Shown piece by piece: positions 52,721-61,745 of a stretch of DNA of 64,000 bases. The DNA is from JBBWZH01 sp035544115. Its GTDB lineage: Bacteria > Actinomycetota > Actinomycetes > Mycobacteriales > CADCTP01. Every line of letters starts with the position of its first letter. Within the stretch, counting starts at the first letter, position 1. The notes beneath the pieces were generated by a model. It ran no database searches. It was not told where the DNA came from and saw only the letters and a program-made list of their open reading frames with translations. The stretch spans positions 372,001-436,000 of the forward strand of contig OY970235.1 of the NCBI GenBank assembly GCA_963714145.1, in the 5' to 3' direction. The position numbers and the translations under genes are program-made.

Positions 52721-54056
52721 GGCCCGGTACGGGATGCACGACCTGCTCCGCGGGTACGCGACCGACCTGGCGAACCCGCAGGACACCGAGGCGGAGCGGC
52801 GGGCCGCGCTGGCCCGGCTGTCCGATCACTACCTGGCCGCGGCGACCGCGGCGGTGGACGCGGTGCACCCGGCCGAGCAGCACCGCCGGCCCTGGGTGCC
52901 GTCGCCGGCCAGCCCGCTGCCGTCGCTGGGCACGGTCGGGGCCGGCCGGGCCTGGCTGGACGCCGAGCGGGGCAACCTGCTCGCGGTCGCCGCCGACGCC
53001 GGGCTGCACGGCCGGCCGGTCAGCACCGTCCGGCTGGCCGCCGTGCTGTTCCGCTACCTGGACAGCGGCGGCTTCCACGACGACGCGGTCATCCTGCACC
53101 GGCTGGCCCGGGAGGCCGCCGAGCGGATGGGCGACCCGGCCGCGGCCGCGCACGCGCTGAACAACCTGGGCACCGCCTGCTGGCGGCAGGGCGGGCACCG
53201 CCGGGCCGAGGAGCACTACCTGCAGGCGCTGGCGCTGTTCCGGGCGCAGGGCGACCGGTACGGCGAAGCGCGGACGCTGGGCAACCTGGCCACCGTGTTC
53301 TCCCGGCAGGGCGGGCACCGGCGGGCCGAGGAGCACTACCTGCAGGCGCTCGCGCTGTTCCGCGACCTGGGCGACCGGTACGGCGAGGCGCGGACGCTGG
53401 GCAACCTCGGCACCGCGCTCTGGCGGCACGGCGGCCTGCGCCGGGCCGAGGAGCACTACCTGCAGGCGCTGGCGTTGTACCGGGATCTCGGCGACCGGCA
53501 CGGCGAGGCCGACTCGCTGACCAATCTGGGCGCGATCTACTGGCGGCAGCACCGGTACCGGCACGCCGAGGAGTACCACCAGCAGGCGCTACGGCTGTTC
53601 CGCGAGCTCGGAGACCGGGCCACCGAGGCCGAGGCGCTGACCAACCTGGGGCTGGTCTACCGCCGGCAGGGCCGCTACCAGCAGGCCGAGGAGCACCACC
53701 AGCAGGCGGTCAGCCGGTACCGCGAGCTGGGTGACCGGGCCGGCGAGGCGGACGCGCTGAACGGCCTGGCCGAGGCCGCCCAGGCGGCCGGCCGACCGGC
53801 GCTGGCGCTGGCTCGGCACCACGCCGCGCTGCGGGTGGCCGCCGGCACCGGCAACCGGTACGAGCAGGCCCGCGCGCACGTCGGACTCGGCCGCGCCCAC
53901 CACGCCACCGGCGACCTGGACCAGGCCCGGGTGCACTGGCAGCGCGCGCTGGCACTGTTCGGCGAACTGCGGGTGCCCGACGCCGAAGACGTCCGCGCCC
54001 AACTCGCCGCCCTCGAACGCGCCACCGCCCGTCCCATCCCCACCCCACACCGCTGA
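52290..54056 (+). CDS. TPR (tetratricopeptide) C-terminal part of the NB-ARC regulator
   Basis: The meaningful part begins near 52690 (S-R-V-T-A-R-Y-G-M-H-D-L-L-R-G-Y-A-T-D-L-A), the element that normally follows the NB-ARC winged helix. A linker with W-L-D-A-E-R-G-N-L-L follows, then six or more 40-residue TPR units coded by near-identical 120-base DNA repeats at about 53155-53770 (A-E-E-H-Y-L-Q-A-L-A-L-F-R). TPRs bind partner proteins and sense the signal in STAND regulators. The upstream 52290-52690 segment is the linker repeat read in this frame. It is either the frameshifted end of the gene at 50921 or, less likely, an independent TPR protein. Confidence 0.7.
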   Translation: MRAPPLLTLPLLAPAGLRSAGPAPAVLTSAGLAPVVTSAELAPVVTSAGLAPPVVTSAVVTPAMVTSAVLAPPMVTSPHLASPHLVSPQLGVGGAGVGRAGVEPGGVAAAGGPGAARVGAAGVGDRSGGRAGAGPGGTAGSRVTARYGMHDLLRGYATDLANPQDTEAERRAALARLSDHYLAAATAAVDAVHPAEQHRRPWVPSPASPLPSLGTVGAGRAWLDAERGNLLAVAADAGLHGRPVSTVRLAAVLFRYLDSGGFHDDAVILHRLAREAAERMGDPAAAAHALNNLGTACWRQGGHRRAEEHYLQALALFRAQGDRYGEARTLGNLATVFSRQGGHRRAEEHYLQALALFRDLGDRYGEARTLGNLGTALWRHGGLRRAEEHYLQALALYRDLGDRHGEADSLTNLGAIYWRQHRYRHAEEYHQQALRLFRELGDRATEAEALTNLGLVYRRQGRYQQAEEHHQQAVSRYRELGDRAGEADALNGLAEAAQAAGRPALALARHHAALRVAAGTGNRYEQARAHVGLGRAHHATGDLDQARVHWQRALALFGELRVPDAEDVRAQLAALERATARPIPTPHR

Positions 54057-54089
54057 CCCACCCTCCCGCAGCCCGCGGTTCCCGTCCGC

Positions 54090-54900
54090 CGGACCCGCCC
54101 CGCCGGTGACGGCCCCGCCTGGCCGGTGACGGGTTCGGGGTGGCGGGTGACGGACTCGCCTGGTCAGTGACGGGTTCGGGTGGCGGGTGGCGGCCCTCCG
54201 CCGTCACCCGCGGGGTGGAACCTGTCACCCGCGGGGTGAAGCCGTCACCGGTGTGGTGAGCCCGTCACCCGCGGGGCGAACCCGTCACCGGTGCGGTGGA
54301 GCCGTCGCTTGCGCGGCGAAGCGCTACCTGCCACGTGATCCGGTCACCGTGCGGCGATCCCGTCACCCGCCGCGCAAACCCATCTGGCCGCGCGGATCCG
54401 TCGCCGGACCCGCCCCGTCGGTGACGAGTTCGGGTGGCGGGTGACGGACTCGCCTGGCCGTTGACGGACTCGCCTGGCCGGTGACGGGTTCGGGTGGCGG
54501 GTGGTGGCCCTCCGCCGTCACCCGTGGGGGTGAAGCCGTCACCCGCGGGGTGAAGGCGTCTCCGGGTGCGGTGGAGCTGTCGCTTGCGCGGCTAAGCGCT
54601 ACCTGCCGCGCGATCCGGTCACCCCGTGCGGCGATCCCGTCGCCCGCCGCGCAGACCCATCTGCCCGCGCAAACCCATCTGGCCGCGCGGATCCGTCGCC
54701 GGACCGCCCCGCCGTGACGGACTCGCCTGGCCGGTGACGGGTTCGGGGTGGCGGGTGGTGGCCCTCCGCCGCCACCCGCGCGGCGATCCCGTCACCGGCC
54801 GCGCGAACCCGTCATCCGCGGCGCGAACCCGTCACGCGCGGCGCGATCCCGTCACCGGCCGCGCGGGATCCGTCACCGGCGTGGTGGAGCCGGGTTGGCC
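54090..54900. repeat. Tandem large repeat array (about 314- and 253-base units) made of roughly 20-base submotifs
   Basis: The block beginning GTGACGGGTTCGGG recurs at 54167, 54481 and 54734, each followed by GGCGGGTGG...GGCCCTCCGCC. Inside the units, C-CCGTCACC-(C/G)GC-type submotifs repeat every 18-22 bases in both orientations. Shared stretches such as CTTGCGCGGC...AGCGCTACCTGCC occur in copies one and two. No gene is supported; open frames here only reflect repeat composition. Confidence 0.8.
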
Positions 54901-54940
54901 GGTTGGTAGCTGAGCTGGGGCGGTCCGGCAGGATGGGCCG

Positions 54941-55504
54941 GTGACCGAACAGCTGCATCCCGAACCGGCGCTGGGCCGGCCTGACCTGCTGGCCGCCCCG
55001 GTGCTGGCCGCGCTCGCCGACTGGAAGGGCGCGGTGCCGGTAGACCGGATCACCGTCGCCGAGATCGACCCGGAGCTGGCCGACACCGCACAGTTCTGCG
55101 AGCGGTACGGCGTGACGATGGACGAGTCGGCGAACTGCGTGGTGATCGCCGCCCGCCGTGGCGCCGACACCCGGCTGGCCGCCTGCGTGGTGCTGGCCAC
55201 CACCCGGGCGGATGTGAACGGGCTGGTGCGCCGGCACCTGGACGCCCGCAAGGCCTCGTTCGCGCCAACCGACCTGGCGGTGGCCGAGAGCGGGATGGAG
55301 TACGGCGGGATCACCCCGGTCGGGTTGCCGGCCGGTTGGCCGGTGCTGATCGACGCCGCGGTCGCCGCGCACCCGCGGGTGGTGGTCGGCAGCGGGGTCC
55401 GCCGGTCCAAGCTCTGGCTGCCCGGCGCGGCGCTCGCTGAACTGCCCGGGGCCGAGGTGCTGGACGGCCTCGGCCAGCCGATCCCAGCGCCCACCCCATC
55501 CTGA
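54941..55504 (+). CDS. YbaK/EbsC-family aminoacyl-tRNA deacylase
   Basis: 187 residues from GTG 54941. A CAGGAT -10-like box at 54929-54934 suggests a leaderless transcript. The YbaK/ProX-like editing domain begins near residue 25. The key segment C-V-V-I-A-A-R-R-G, the later R-R-H-L-D-A-R-K-A-S-F-A and the G-M-E-Y-G-G-I-T-P-V-G-L-P motif match the family. The last of these holds the Gly-rich substrate loop and follows the conserved lysine K104-like position. It hydrolyses mischarged tRNA (for example Cys- or Ala-tRNA-Pro) in trans. Free-standing gene between two repeat arrays. Confidence 0.88.
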   Translation: MTEQLHPEPALGRPDLLAAPVLAALADWKGAVPVDRITVAEIDPELADTAQFCERYGVTMDESANCVVIAARRGADTRLAACVVLATTRADVNGLVRRHLDARKASFAPTDLAVAESGMEYGGITPVGLPAGWPVLIDAAVAAHPRVVVGSGVRRSKLWLPGAALAELPGAEVLDGLGQPIPAPTPS

Positions 55505-55514
55505 CCCGATCGCC

Positions 55515-55860
55515 TGCCCGGCCGCCCCGCCCGGGCCGCCCTGCCCGGGCCGCCCTGCCCGGGCCGCCCTGCCCGGGCCGCCCTGCCCGGGCCGCCCTGC
55601 CCGGGCCGCCCTGCCCGGCCGCCCCGTCCGGCCGCCCCGTCCGGCCGCCCCGTCCGGCCGCCCGGCCGCGCGGCTGGGCGGCCGGACGCCCGGCCCCCGG
55701 CCGCCCCGGGCCCGACCGCCAGGGCCGGCCGCCCGATCGCCCGGCCTCCCCGGCCCCCCCGGCCTCCCCGGCCCCCCGGCCTCCCCGACCCCCGGCCTCC
55801 CCGGGCTCCCGGCCCCCTGGCCGGGACCAGGCCCCCGGCCGGACCGGACTGTCAGCACCG
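55515..55860. repeat. Short G+C tandem repeats (15-base, 12-13-base, then C-rich units)
   Basis: A 15-base unit CCTGCCCGGGCCGCC repeats about six times to roughly 55615. A 12-base CCGTCCGGCCGC unit follows (about 55620-55665), then CCCCGGCCTCC-type units to about 55810. Three different micro/minisatellites abut; nothing coding is credible. Confidence 0.8.
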
Positions 55861-55864
55861 GATG

Positions 55865-56030
55865 CCCGGAGCACCGGACTCCCGGAGCACCGGACTCCCC
55901 GGAGCACCGGACTCCCCGGAGTACCGGACTCCCCGGAGTACCGGACTCCCCGGAGTACCGGACTCCCCGGAGTACCGGACTCCCCGGAGTACCGGACTCC
56001 CCGGAGTACCGGACTCCCCGGAGTACCAGA
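55865..56030. repeat. 17-base minisatellite, about 10 copies
   Basis: Unit ACCGGACTCCCCGGAGT repeats perfectly from about 55923 to 56022, with slightly diverged copies (GCACC in place of GTACC, one 16-base unit) from 55865. Each unit has the self-complementary ACTCC-CC-GGAGT core. 17 is not a multiple of three, so it is unlikely to be coding. Confidence 0.9.
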
Positions 56031-56052
56031 ACAACTCCGCGGTAGACGAACA

Positions 56053-56094
56053 AGCGCGGGGCCCGGGACGGAGATCCGTCCCGGGCCCCGCGCT
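56053..56094. terminator. 20-bp perfect stem hairpin after the LPXTG gene
   Basis: 56053-56072 is the exact reverse complement of 56075-56094, leaving only GA between the arms. It lies 24 bases beyond the stop of the minus-strand LPXTG gene and also faces the + strand repeat array, so it can terminate from both sides. Confidence 0.75.
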
Positions 56095-56117
56095 GCTAGC
56101 GGACCCGCCTGGCGGTG

Positions 56118-57005
56118 TTAGCCGGCTGGCGTTGCGTTCGGCTTGCGGCGGCCGGCCAGGCTGAGCACGATGCCGGCGATCAGCAGCAGCGAACCGAGGC
56201 CGAGCAGCGGGATCGTGCTGTTGGAACCGGTCTCGGCCAGCCGCGGCGGCGACTGCGGCAGCACCGGGATCGGCGCGGCGATCGGCGGCACCGAACGGGT
56301 CGGAGCCACGGTCGGCGTCGGTGCGATCGTGGTGGCCGGGGGCGAGGACTCGACCGGCGGGGAAGACGACTCGACCGGCGGCGAGGACGATTCCACCGGC
56401 GGGGAAGACGACTCGACCGGCGGGGAAGACGATTCCACCGGCGGCGAGGACGACTCGACCGGCGGCGAAGACGACTCCACCGGCGGCGAAGACGACTCCA
56501 CCGGCGGCGGCGTGCAGTCAGCCGGGTGGCCGTTCTCGCCACCGATCGAGAAGATTTCTCCGCCGATGAAGCGGGCGGTGCCCTTGATGTCGACGTCGTC
56601 CTGCTTCGGCGGGTAGTACAGGTCGATCTGCGCGTTGCCGCAGGTCGGCACCTGCACGTGCAGGCTCAGTGTGTCCTTGCGGTGCAGCTTGCCGGTGGCG
56701 TGCTCGATCACGTGCTGCGGCACAGCGGTCTCGTTGAACCCGGTGCCGTTCCAGGTGTCCGGCACCTTGTAGATCGAGAGCACGATGCTCACGTCGCTGC
56801 AGAACGACTTACCGTTCCTGGCGACGATGGTGGCTGTGCCGGCACGGGCGTTCAGATGCGTTTCGAGGTTGCTGGCATCCCGGCCGCTGACACAGTTCTT
56901 TTTCGACCCGTTGTCTGCACCGGTTGCGGTGGCGGGGACGGCGTAGGCGAGGACGCCGGCCCCCATGACTGCGAGCGCTACGGCGGCGCGCCGAGCGAGG
57001 GGCAT
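56118..57005 (-). CDS. LPXTG cell-wall-anchored surface protein with PPVESSS repeats
   Basis: 295 residues; ATG complementary to 57003-57005 with GGGAGAG just upstream. A signal peptide ends near A-T-A-T-G-A-D. A 130-residue mature domain contains four Cys (about C-V-S, F-C-S-D, T-C-G-N, D-C-T). Eight tandem P-P-V-E-S-S-S units follow (21-base DNA repeats at about 56350-56515), then a Pro-rich linker. The C-terminus has a sorting signal: L-A-E-T-G, a hydrophobic helix, and an R-R-K tail. A sortase would link it to peptidoglycan, with the repeat as a wall-spanning stalk. The globular domain is not a family I can name. Confidence 0.85.
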   Translation of the reverse strand: MPLARRAAVALAVMGAGVLAYAVPATATGADNGSKKNCVSGRDASNLETHLNARAGTATIVARNGKSFCSDVSIVLSIYKVPDTWNGTGFNETAVPQHVIEHATGKLHRKDTLSLHVQVPTCGNAQIDLYYPPKQDDVDIKGTARFIGGEIFSIGGENGHPADCTPPPVESSSPPVESSSPPVESSSPPVESSSPPVESSSPPVESSSPPVESSSPPVESSPPATTIAPTPTVAPTRSVPPIAAPIPVLPQSPPRLAETGSNSTIPLLGLGSLLLIAGIVLSLAGRRKPNATPAG

Positions 57006-57239
57006 GACTCTCCCAAAGATCCATTCGTAGCAGCGAGGGGGCTGCACATTCGCGGTCCGGAACGGGGAGAGATTAGGGGCTATCCGGACGTATGTTCCCG
57101 CCGCAACCGGGTGAACTACTTTCGGTGCGACACTCGCTACTTCGTGTAGATACGCGCAGGTCAAAGACGCCGGAAATGTCAGCGTTGTTAACCTGAGAAC
57201 CCTTACAAATAAGGGTCTAAGAGAACGGAGAGCTTACCG

Positions 57240-57941
57240 TCAGAGTCGGGTCGAGAGGGCCGCGGCGGCTGCCGTCACATGGGCCGCGAAGCGCGGCCCG
57301 GGGCGCCGGCCGAGGCGCTCGATCGGCCCGGAGACCGAGATCGCGGCGACCACGGCGCCGGACCGGTCGCGGATCGGCGCGGAGACCGAGGCGACGCCGG
57401 CCTCGCGCTGCGCGACGCTGTACGCCCAACCGCGCCGGCGCACCTCGGCCAGCGTCCGCGGGCCGAACCGGGCGCTGGCGAGCACGCCGGCCTGGTCGTC
57501 GTCCGGGGCCCAGGCGGCGAGCACCTGCGCGGCGGAGCCGGCCGCCATCGGCAGCCGGGCGCCGACCGGGACGGCCGTGCGCAGCCCGCTGGTCCGCTCG
57601 GCGGCCGCGACGCACATCCGCTCGTCGCCGTACCGCCGGTAGAGCTGCGCGCTCTCGCCGGTGCGGTCGCGCAGTTTCGCCAGCACAGGACCGGCCCCGG
57701 CGAGCAGTGGATCCGGCGCGGACTGGGCCAGCTCGGTCAGCCGCGGGCCGGGCGCCCAGCGGCCGGCCTCGTCCCGTACCAGCAGGCGGTGTGCCTCCAG
57801 GGCGACCGCGAGCCGGTGCGCGGTGGCCCGCGGCAGACCGGTCACCGCGACCAGATCGCCCAGCGCTACCGGGGTATGCGCGGCCGCTTCCAGTACGAGA
57901 ACGGATTTGTCGAGCACGCCGACCCCGCTAGACTGTCCCAC
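57240..57941 (-). CDS. ndgR: IclR-family regulator of leuCD (NdgR/LtbR type)
   Basis: 233 residues, GTG start complementary to 57939-57941. Winged helix (about 5-60: L-G-D-L-V-A-V-T-G-L-P-R-A-T-A-H-R-L-A-V-A-L), then an IclR effector domain (A-A-E-R-T-S-G-L-R, P-M-A-A-G-S-A-A-Q-V-L-A-A-W). It is divergent from leuC with 50 bases between the starts, as Rv2989/LtbR and Streptomyces NdgR are, which control leuCD and amino-acid-dependent growth. A TAGTAT -10-like box on the minus strand (57953-57948) lies 6 bases before the GTG: a leaderless transcript is likely. Confidence 0.88.
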   Translation of the reverse strand: MGQSSGVGVLDKSVLVLEAAAHTPVALGDLVAVTGLPRATAHRLAVALEAHRLLVRDEAGRWAPGPRLTELAQSAPDPLLAGAGPVLAKLRDRTGESAQLYRRYGDERMCVAAAERTSGLRTAVPVGARLPMAAGSAAQVLAAWAPDDDQAGVLASARFGPRTLAEVRRRGWAYSVAQREAGVASVSAPIRDRSGAVVAAISVSGPIERLGRRPGPRFAAHVTAAAAALSTRL

Positions 57942-57991
57942 ACAGCAATACTACCGTCCCATATATCGGGAAAGACAAGGCGAGGATCACC
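57942..57991. promoter_or_regulatory. ndgR-leuC divergent promoter/operator
   Basis: Fifty bases carrying the minus-strand -10 (TAGTAT, 57953-57948) and an AT-rich near-palindrome TCCC-ATATATC-GGGA at about 57957-57971. The latter is the best operator candidate for the IclR regulator. Confidence 0.5.
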
Positions 57992-59410
<1,419 letters not shown>

Positions 59411-59442
59411 ACCAGATATCTACAGCTGAGGACGTCTCCACG

Positions 59443-60060
59443 ATGGACAAGTTCGATGTGCACACCGGTCGGGTCGCGCCGCTGCGGCGCAGCAACGTCG
59501 ACACCGACCAGATCATCCCGGCCGAGTACCTGAAGCGGATCGGCCGGACCGGCTTCGGCGACGGGCTGTTCGCCGCCTGGCGGGCCGACGAGCCGGAGTT
59601 CGTGCTGAACCAGCCGCGGTACGCCGGCGCCTCGATCCTGGTCGCCGGTGCGGACTTCGGCACCGGCTCGTCCCGCGAGCACGCCGTCTGGGCGTTGCAG
59701 GACGGCGGTTTCCGGGCCGTGCTCGCGCCCCGGTTCGGCGACATCTTCCGCGGCAACTCGCTCAAAGCCGGGCTGCTCACAGTGCTGCTGCCCGAAGCGA
59801 CGATCGCGGACCTGTGGGACCGGGCCGAGGCCGACCCGACCGCCGAGGTGACGGTCGACCTGGAACGGCGCGAGGTCCGGTACGCCGACCGGGCGGTCGG
59901 GTTCGAGCTGGACGACCACACCCGCTGGCGGTTGCTCAACGGCCTCGACGACATCAGCCTGACGCTGCGGCAGGCGGACGGGATCACCGCGTTCGAGGCG
60001 CAGCGGCCGGCCTGGCTGCCGCGGGTGCCGGTGCCGGTGCCGGCTGAGCCAGCCCGCTGA
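59443..60060 (+). CDS. leuD: 3-isopropylmalate/(R)-2-methylmalate dehydratase small subunit
   Basis: 205 residues from ATG 59443 (CTGAGGA upstream). Swivel domain with N-V-D-T-D-Q-I-I-P-A, F-G-T-G-S-S-R-E-H-A-V-W-A-L (substrate-binding Ser/Arg loop) and F-G-D-I-F-R-G-N-S-L-K-A-G-L-L. Forms the heterodimer with LeuC. Longer in-frame starts reach into leuC and are not used. Confidence 0.96.
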   Translation: MDKFDVHTGRVAPLRRSNVDTDQIIPAEYLKRIGRTGFGDGLFAAWRADEPEFVLNQPRYAGASILVAGADFGTGSSREHAVWALQDGGFRAVLAPRFGDIFRGNSLKAGLLTVLLPEATIADLWDRAEADPTAEVTVDLERREVRYADRAVGFELDDHTRWRLLNGLDDISLTLRQADGITAFEAQRPAWLPRVPVPVPAEPAR

Positions 60061-60134
60061 GCGGCGGCCCGGATGAGCCCGAACCCCCGCCAGTTCCGAC
60101 AACCCGGCCGGTGGCCGGAACCGAGGTGAATGAC

Positions 60135-60932
60135 GTGACCGCCCCACCGGCCCGCTGGGACGCCGGCCTCTACGCCGCCAACACCGCCCACCACCGCCAG
60201 TACGACCGGGACGTGCTGCGGGGGGTGCGGCTGCGGCGCGGCGACTGGGTGCTCGATCTGGGTTGCGGCGTCGGCGACTTCACCGCCCGGCTGGCCGGTC
60301 TGGTGCCGGCCGGGCAGGTGCTCGGGGTGGACGCGGACCAGGACATGGTGGCCACGGCCCGGCAGCGCAACGCTGCCGGGCACGTCCGGTTCGAGGTGCG
60401 CCGGGCGCAGGAGCTGGACGCGGTGGCACCGGCCGGCCGGTACGACGCGGTGGTCTCGGTGGCCATGCTGCACTGGATCCCGGCCGCGGACCACCCGCGA
60501 GTGCTCGGCCAGGTGCGCCGGGTGCTGCGCCGCGGTGGGGTGTTCCGCGCCGAGTTCGGCGGGCACGGGCAGATCGCCGCCGTGCGCCAGGTGCTGGACG
60601 AGGAATCCCGCCGCGCCGGCGGCCGGTCCAGTGGCTGGTACTTCCCGACCCCCGAGGAGTACGCGCCGATGCTGGCCGCGGCCGGGTTGCGCACCGACCA
60701 CGACGGTTGGCTGCGGCTGGTCCAGCAGCGCCGGGAACTCCCGGACGAGACGGCATTCCTGGGCTGGCTGCGCAGCCAGGTCCTGGTCGGGTACGACGCG
60801 TTGGTGCCGGCGGACCGGCTGCGCGCCTTCCGGCAGGCGGCCGAGGAGCGCGCGCTGGCCGAATCGCGCGGCCCGGATGGCCGGTTCGACCAGGAGTACA
60901 TCCGGCTCGATCTGCTCGCACACGCCGACTGA
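60135..60932 (+). CDS. Class I SAM-dependent methyltransferase
   Basis: 265 residues from GTG 60135 with GAGGTGA five bases upstream; GTG 60111 and 60126 are alternatives. SAM motif I is V-L-D-L-G-C-G-V-G-D-F-T, the acidic residue after it sits in G-V-D-A-D, and post-I/motif II is D-A-V-V-S-V-A-M-L-H-W-I-P. The last motif plus the C-terminal helical part recall trans-aconitate-methyltransferase-like enzymes, small-molecule methylases; the substrate is unknown. Same strand as leuCD, 74 bases on. Confidence 0.85.
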   Translation: MTAPPARWDAGLYAANTAHHRQYDRDVLRGVRLRRGDWVLDLGCGVGDFTARLAGLVPAGQVLGVDADQDMVATARQRNAAGHVRFEVRRAQELDAVAPAGRYDAVVSVAMLHWIPAADHPRVLGQVRRVLRRGGVFRAEFGGHGQIAAVRQVLDEESRRAGGRSSGWYFPTPEEYAPMLAAAGLRTDHDGWLRLVQQRRELPDETAFLGWLRSQVLVGYDALVPADRLRAFRQAAEERALAESRGPDGRFDQEYIRLDLLAHAD

Positions 60933-61022
60933 CCGGCCCGCTCGCCGGAATTCACCGCGAGTTCGGCAACTTCTCCGCTGGTCCAGGCAACCTCTGCGGA
61001 ACGGCCCAGAACCCCTGTCCGG

Positions 61023-61028
61023 TAGGCT
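61023..61028 (+). promoter_or_regulatory. -10 box of the HU gene
   Basis: TAGGCT at 61023-61028, inside CCGGTAGGCTTTCCG, resembles other -10 boxes in this window. It would give a 5' leader of about 145 bases before the HU start at 61179. No -35 consensus stands out. Confidence 0.35.
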
Positions 61029-61178
61029 TTCCGTACAACGGCCTGCTCGATGTGGCGCGGAAGACACTGCGACACAACGGAAATCGAGTGCCCAGGTCGT
61101 TGAACGTCGAGGAAAGTCCGCCTACCGTTCGGCGGGATCGGCCGAACGGCCGAGAGAAACCCTTCCCGGGGAGGACAT

Positions 61179-61673
61179 GTGAACAAGGCCCAGTTGGTCG
61201 AGGCGCTCGCCGAGCGTCTCGGCGACGACAAGAAGCGGGCGTCGGCATCCGTCGAAGCCCTGCTCGACGTGGTTTACCGCGCCGTGCAGAAGGGCGAGAA
61301 GGTCGCCATCACCGGCTTCGGCGTCTTCGAGAAGCGCGACCGCGCCGCTCGGATCGCCCGCAACCCGGCCACCGGCGAGAAGGTCCGGGTGAAGAAGACC
61401 TCTGTTCCGGCGTTCCGCGCGGGGCAGGAGTTCAAGAACGTGGTGAGTGGGGCCAAGAAGCTGCCGAAGGTGACCGCGGCGAAGGCTCCGGCGAAGACGG
61501 CGGCGGCCAAGACGGCGGCGACCAAGGCGACGGCCGCGAAGACGACGGCCGCCAAGGCCGCCCCGCGCGCTGCCGCCGCGAAGGCGCCGGCCAAGGCGGC
61601 CGCGACGAAGACCGCCGCCAAGACCACCACCACGCGGACCACCGCCAGGAAGACCCCCGCGAAGAAGGCCTGA
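61179..61673 (+). CDS. hupB: HU-family nucleoid protein with Lys/Ala-rich tail
   Basis: 164 residues; GTG 61179 following GGGGAGGA (it overlaps an out-of-frame ATG-TGA). Residues 1-90 are the HU/IHF fold: N-K-A-Q-L-V-E-A-L-A, G-E-K-V-A-I-T-G-F-G-V-F-E, and the DNA-binding arm R-N-P-A-T-G-E-K-V-R-V-K-K-T-S-V-P-A-F-R-A-G. The last 70 residues are a histone-H1-like tail of Lys-Ala/Thr units, as in mycobacterial HupB and Streptomyces HupS. It compacts and protects DNA. The position next to leuCD and mutT1 is the same as in M. tuberculosis. Confidence 0.95.
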   Translation: MNKAQLVEALAERLGDDKKRASASVEALLDVVYRAVQKGEKVAITGFGVFEKRDRAARIARNPATGEKVRVKKTSVPAFRAGQEFKNVVSGAKKLPKVTAAKAPAKTAAAKTAATKATAAKTTAAKAAPRAAAAKAPAKAAATKTAAKTTTTRTTARKTPAKKA

Positions 61674-61703
61674 CCGCCTGTTACGCGGAGGTTTCACGGC
61701 ACC

Positions 61704-61745
61704 GGGCCGGGTGGCGGACGTTCAGTGCGTCCGACCACCCGGCCC
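61704..61745. terminator. Bidirectional terminator between hupB and mutT1
   Basis: GGGCCGGGTGG (61704-61714) pairs with 61735-61745, and CGGACG (61715-61720) with CGTCCG (61728-61733). One unpaired A and a 7-base loop complete it. The mutT1 stop codon lies in the loop. It serves both convergent genes. Confidence 0.7.

Noticed and set aside
54187..54913. Short open frames inside the large repeat array
   Set aside because: They come from repeat composition, share no start signals and would encode Arg/Pro-rich repeats.
55865..56030. CRISPR array
   Set aside because: The 17-base units are directly adjacent with no unique spacers, and no cas genes are present.
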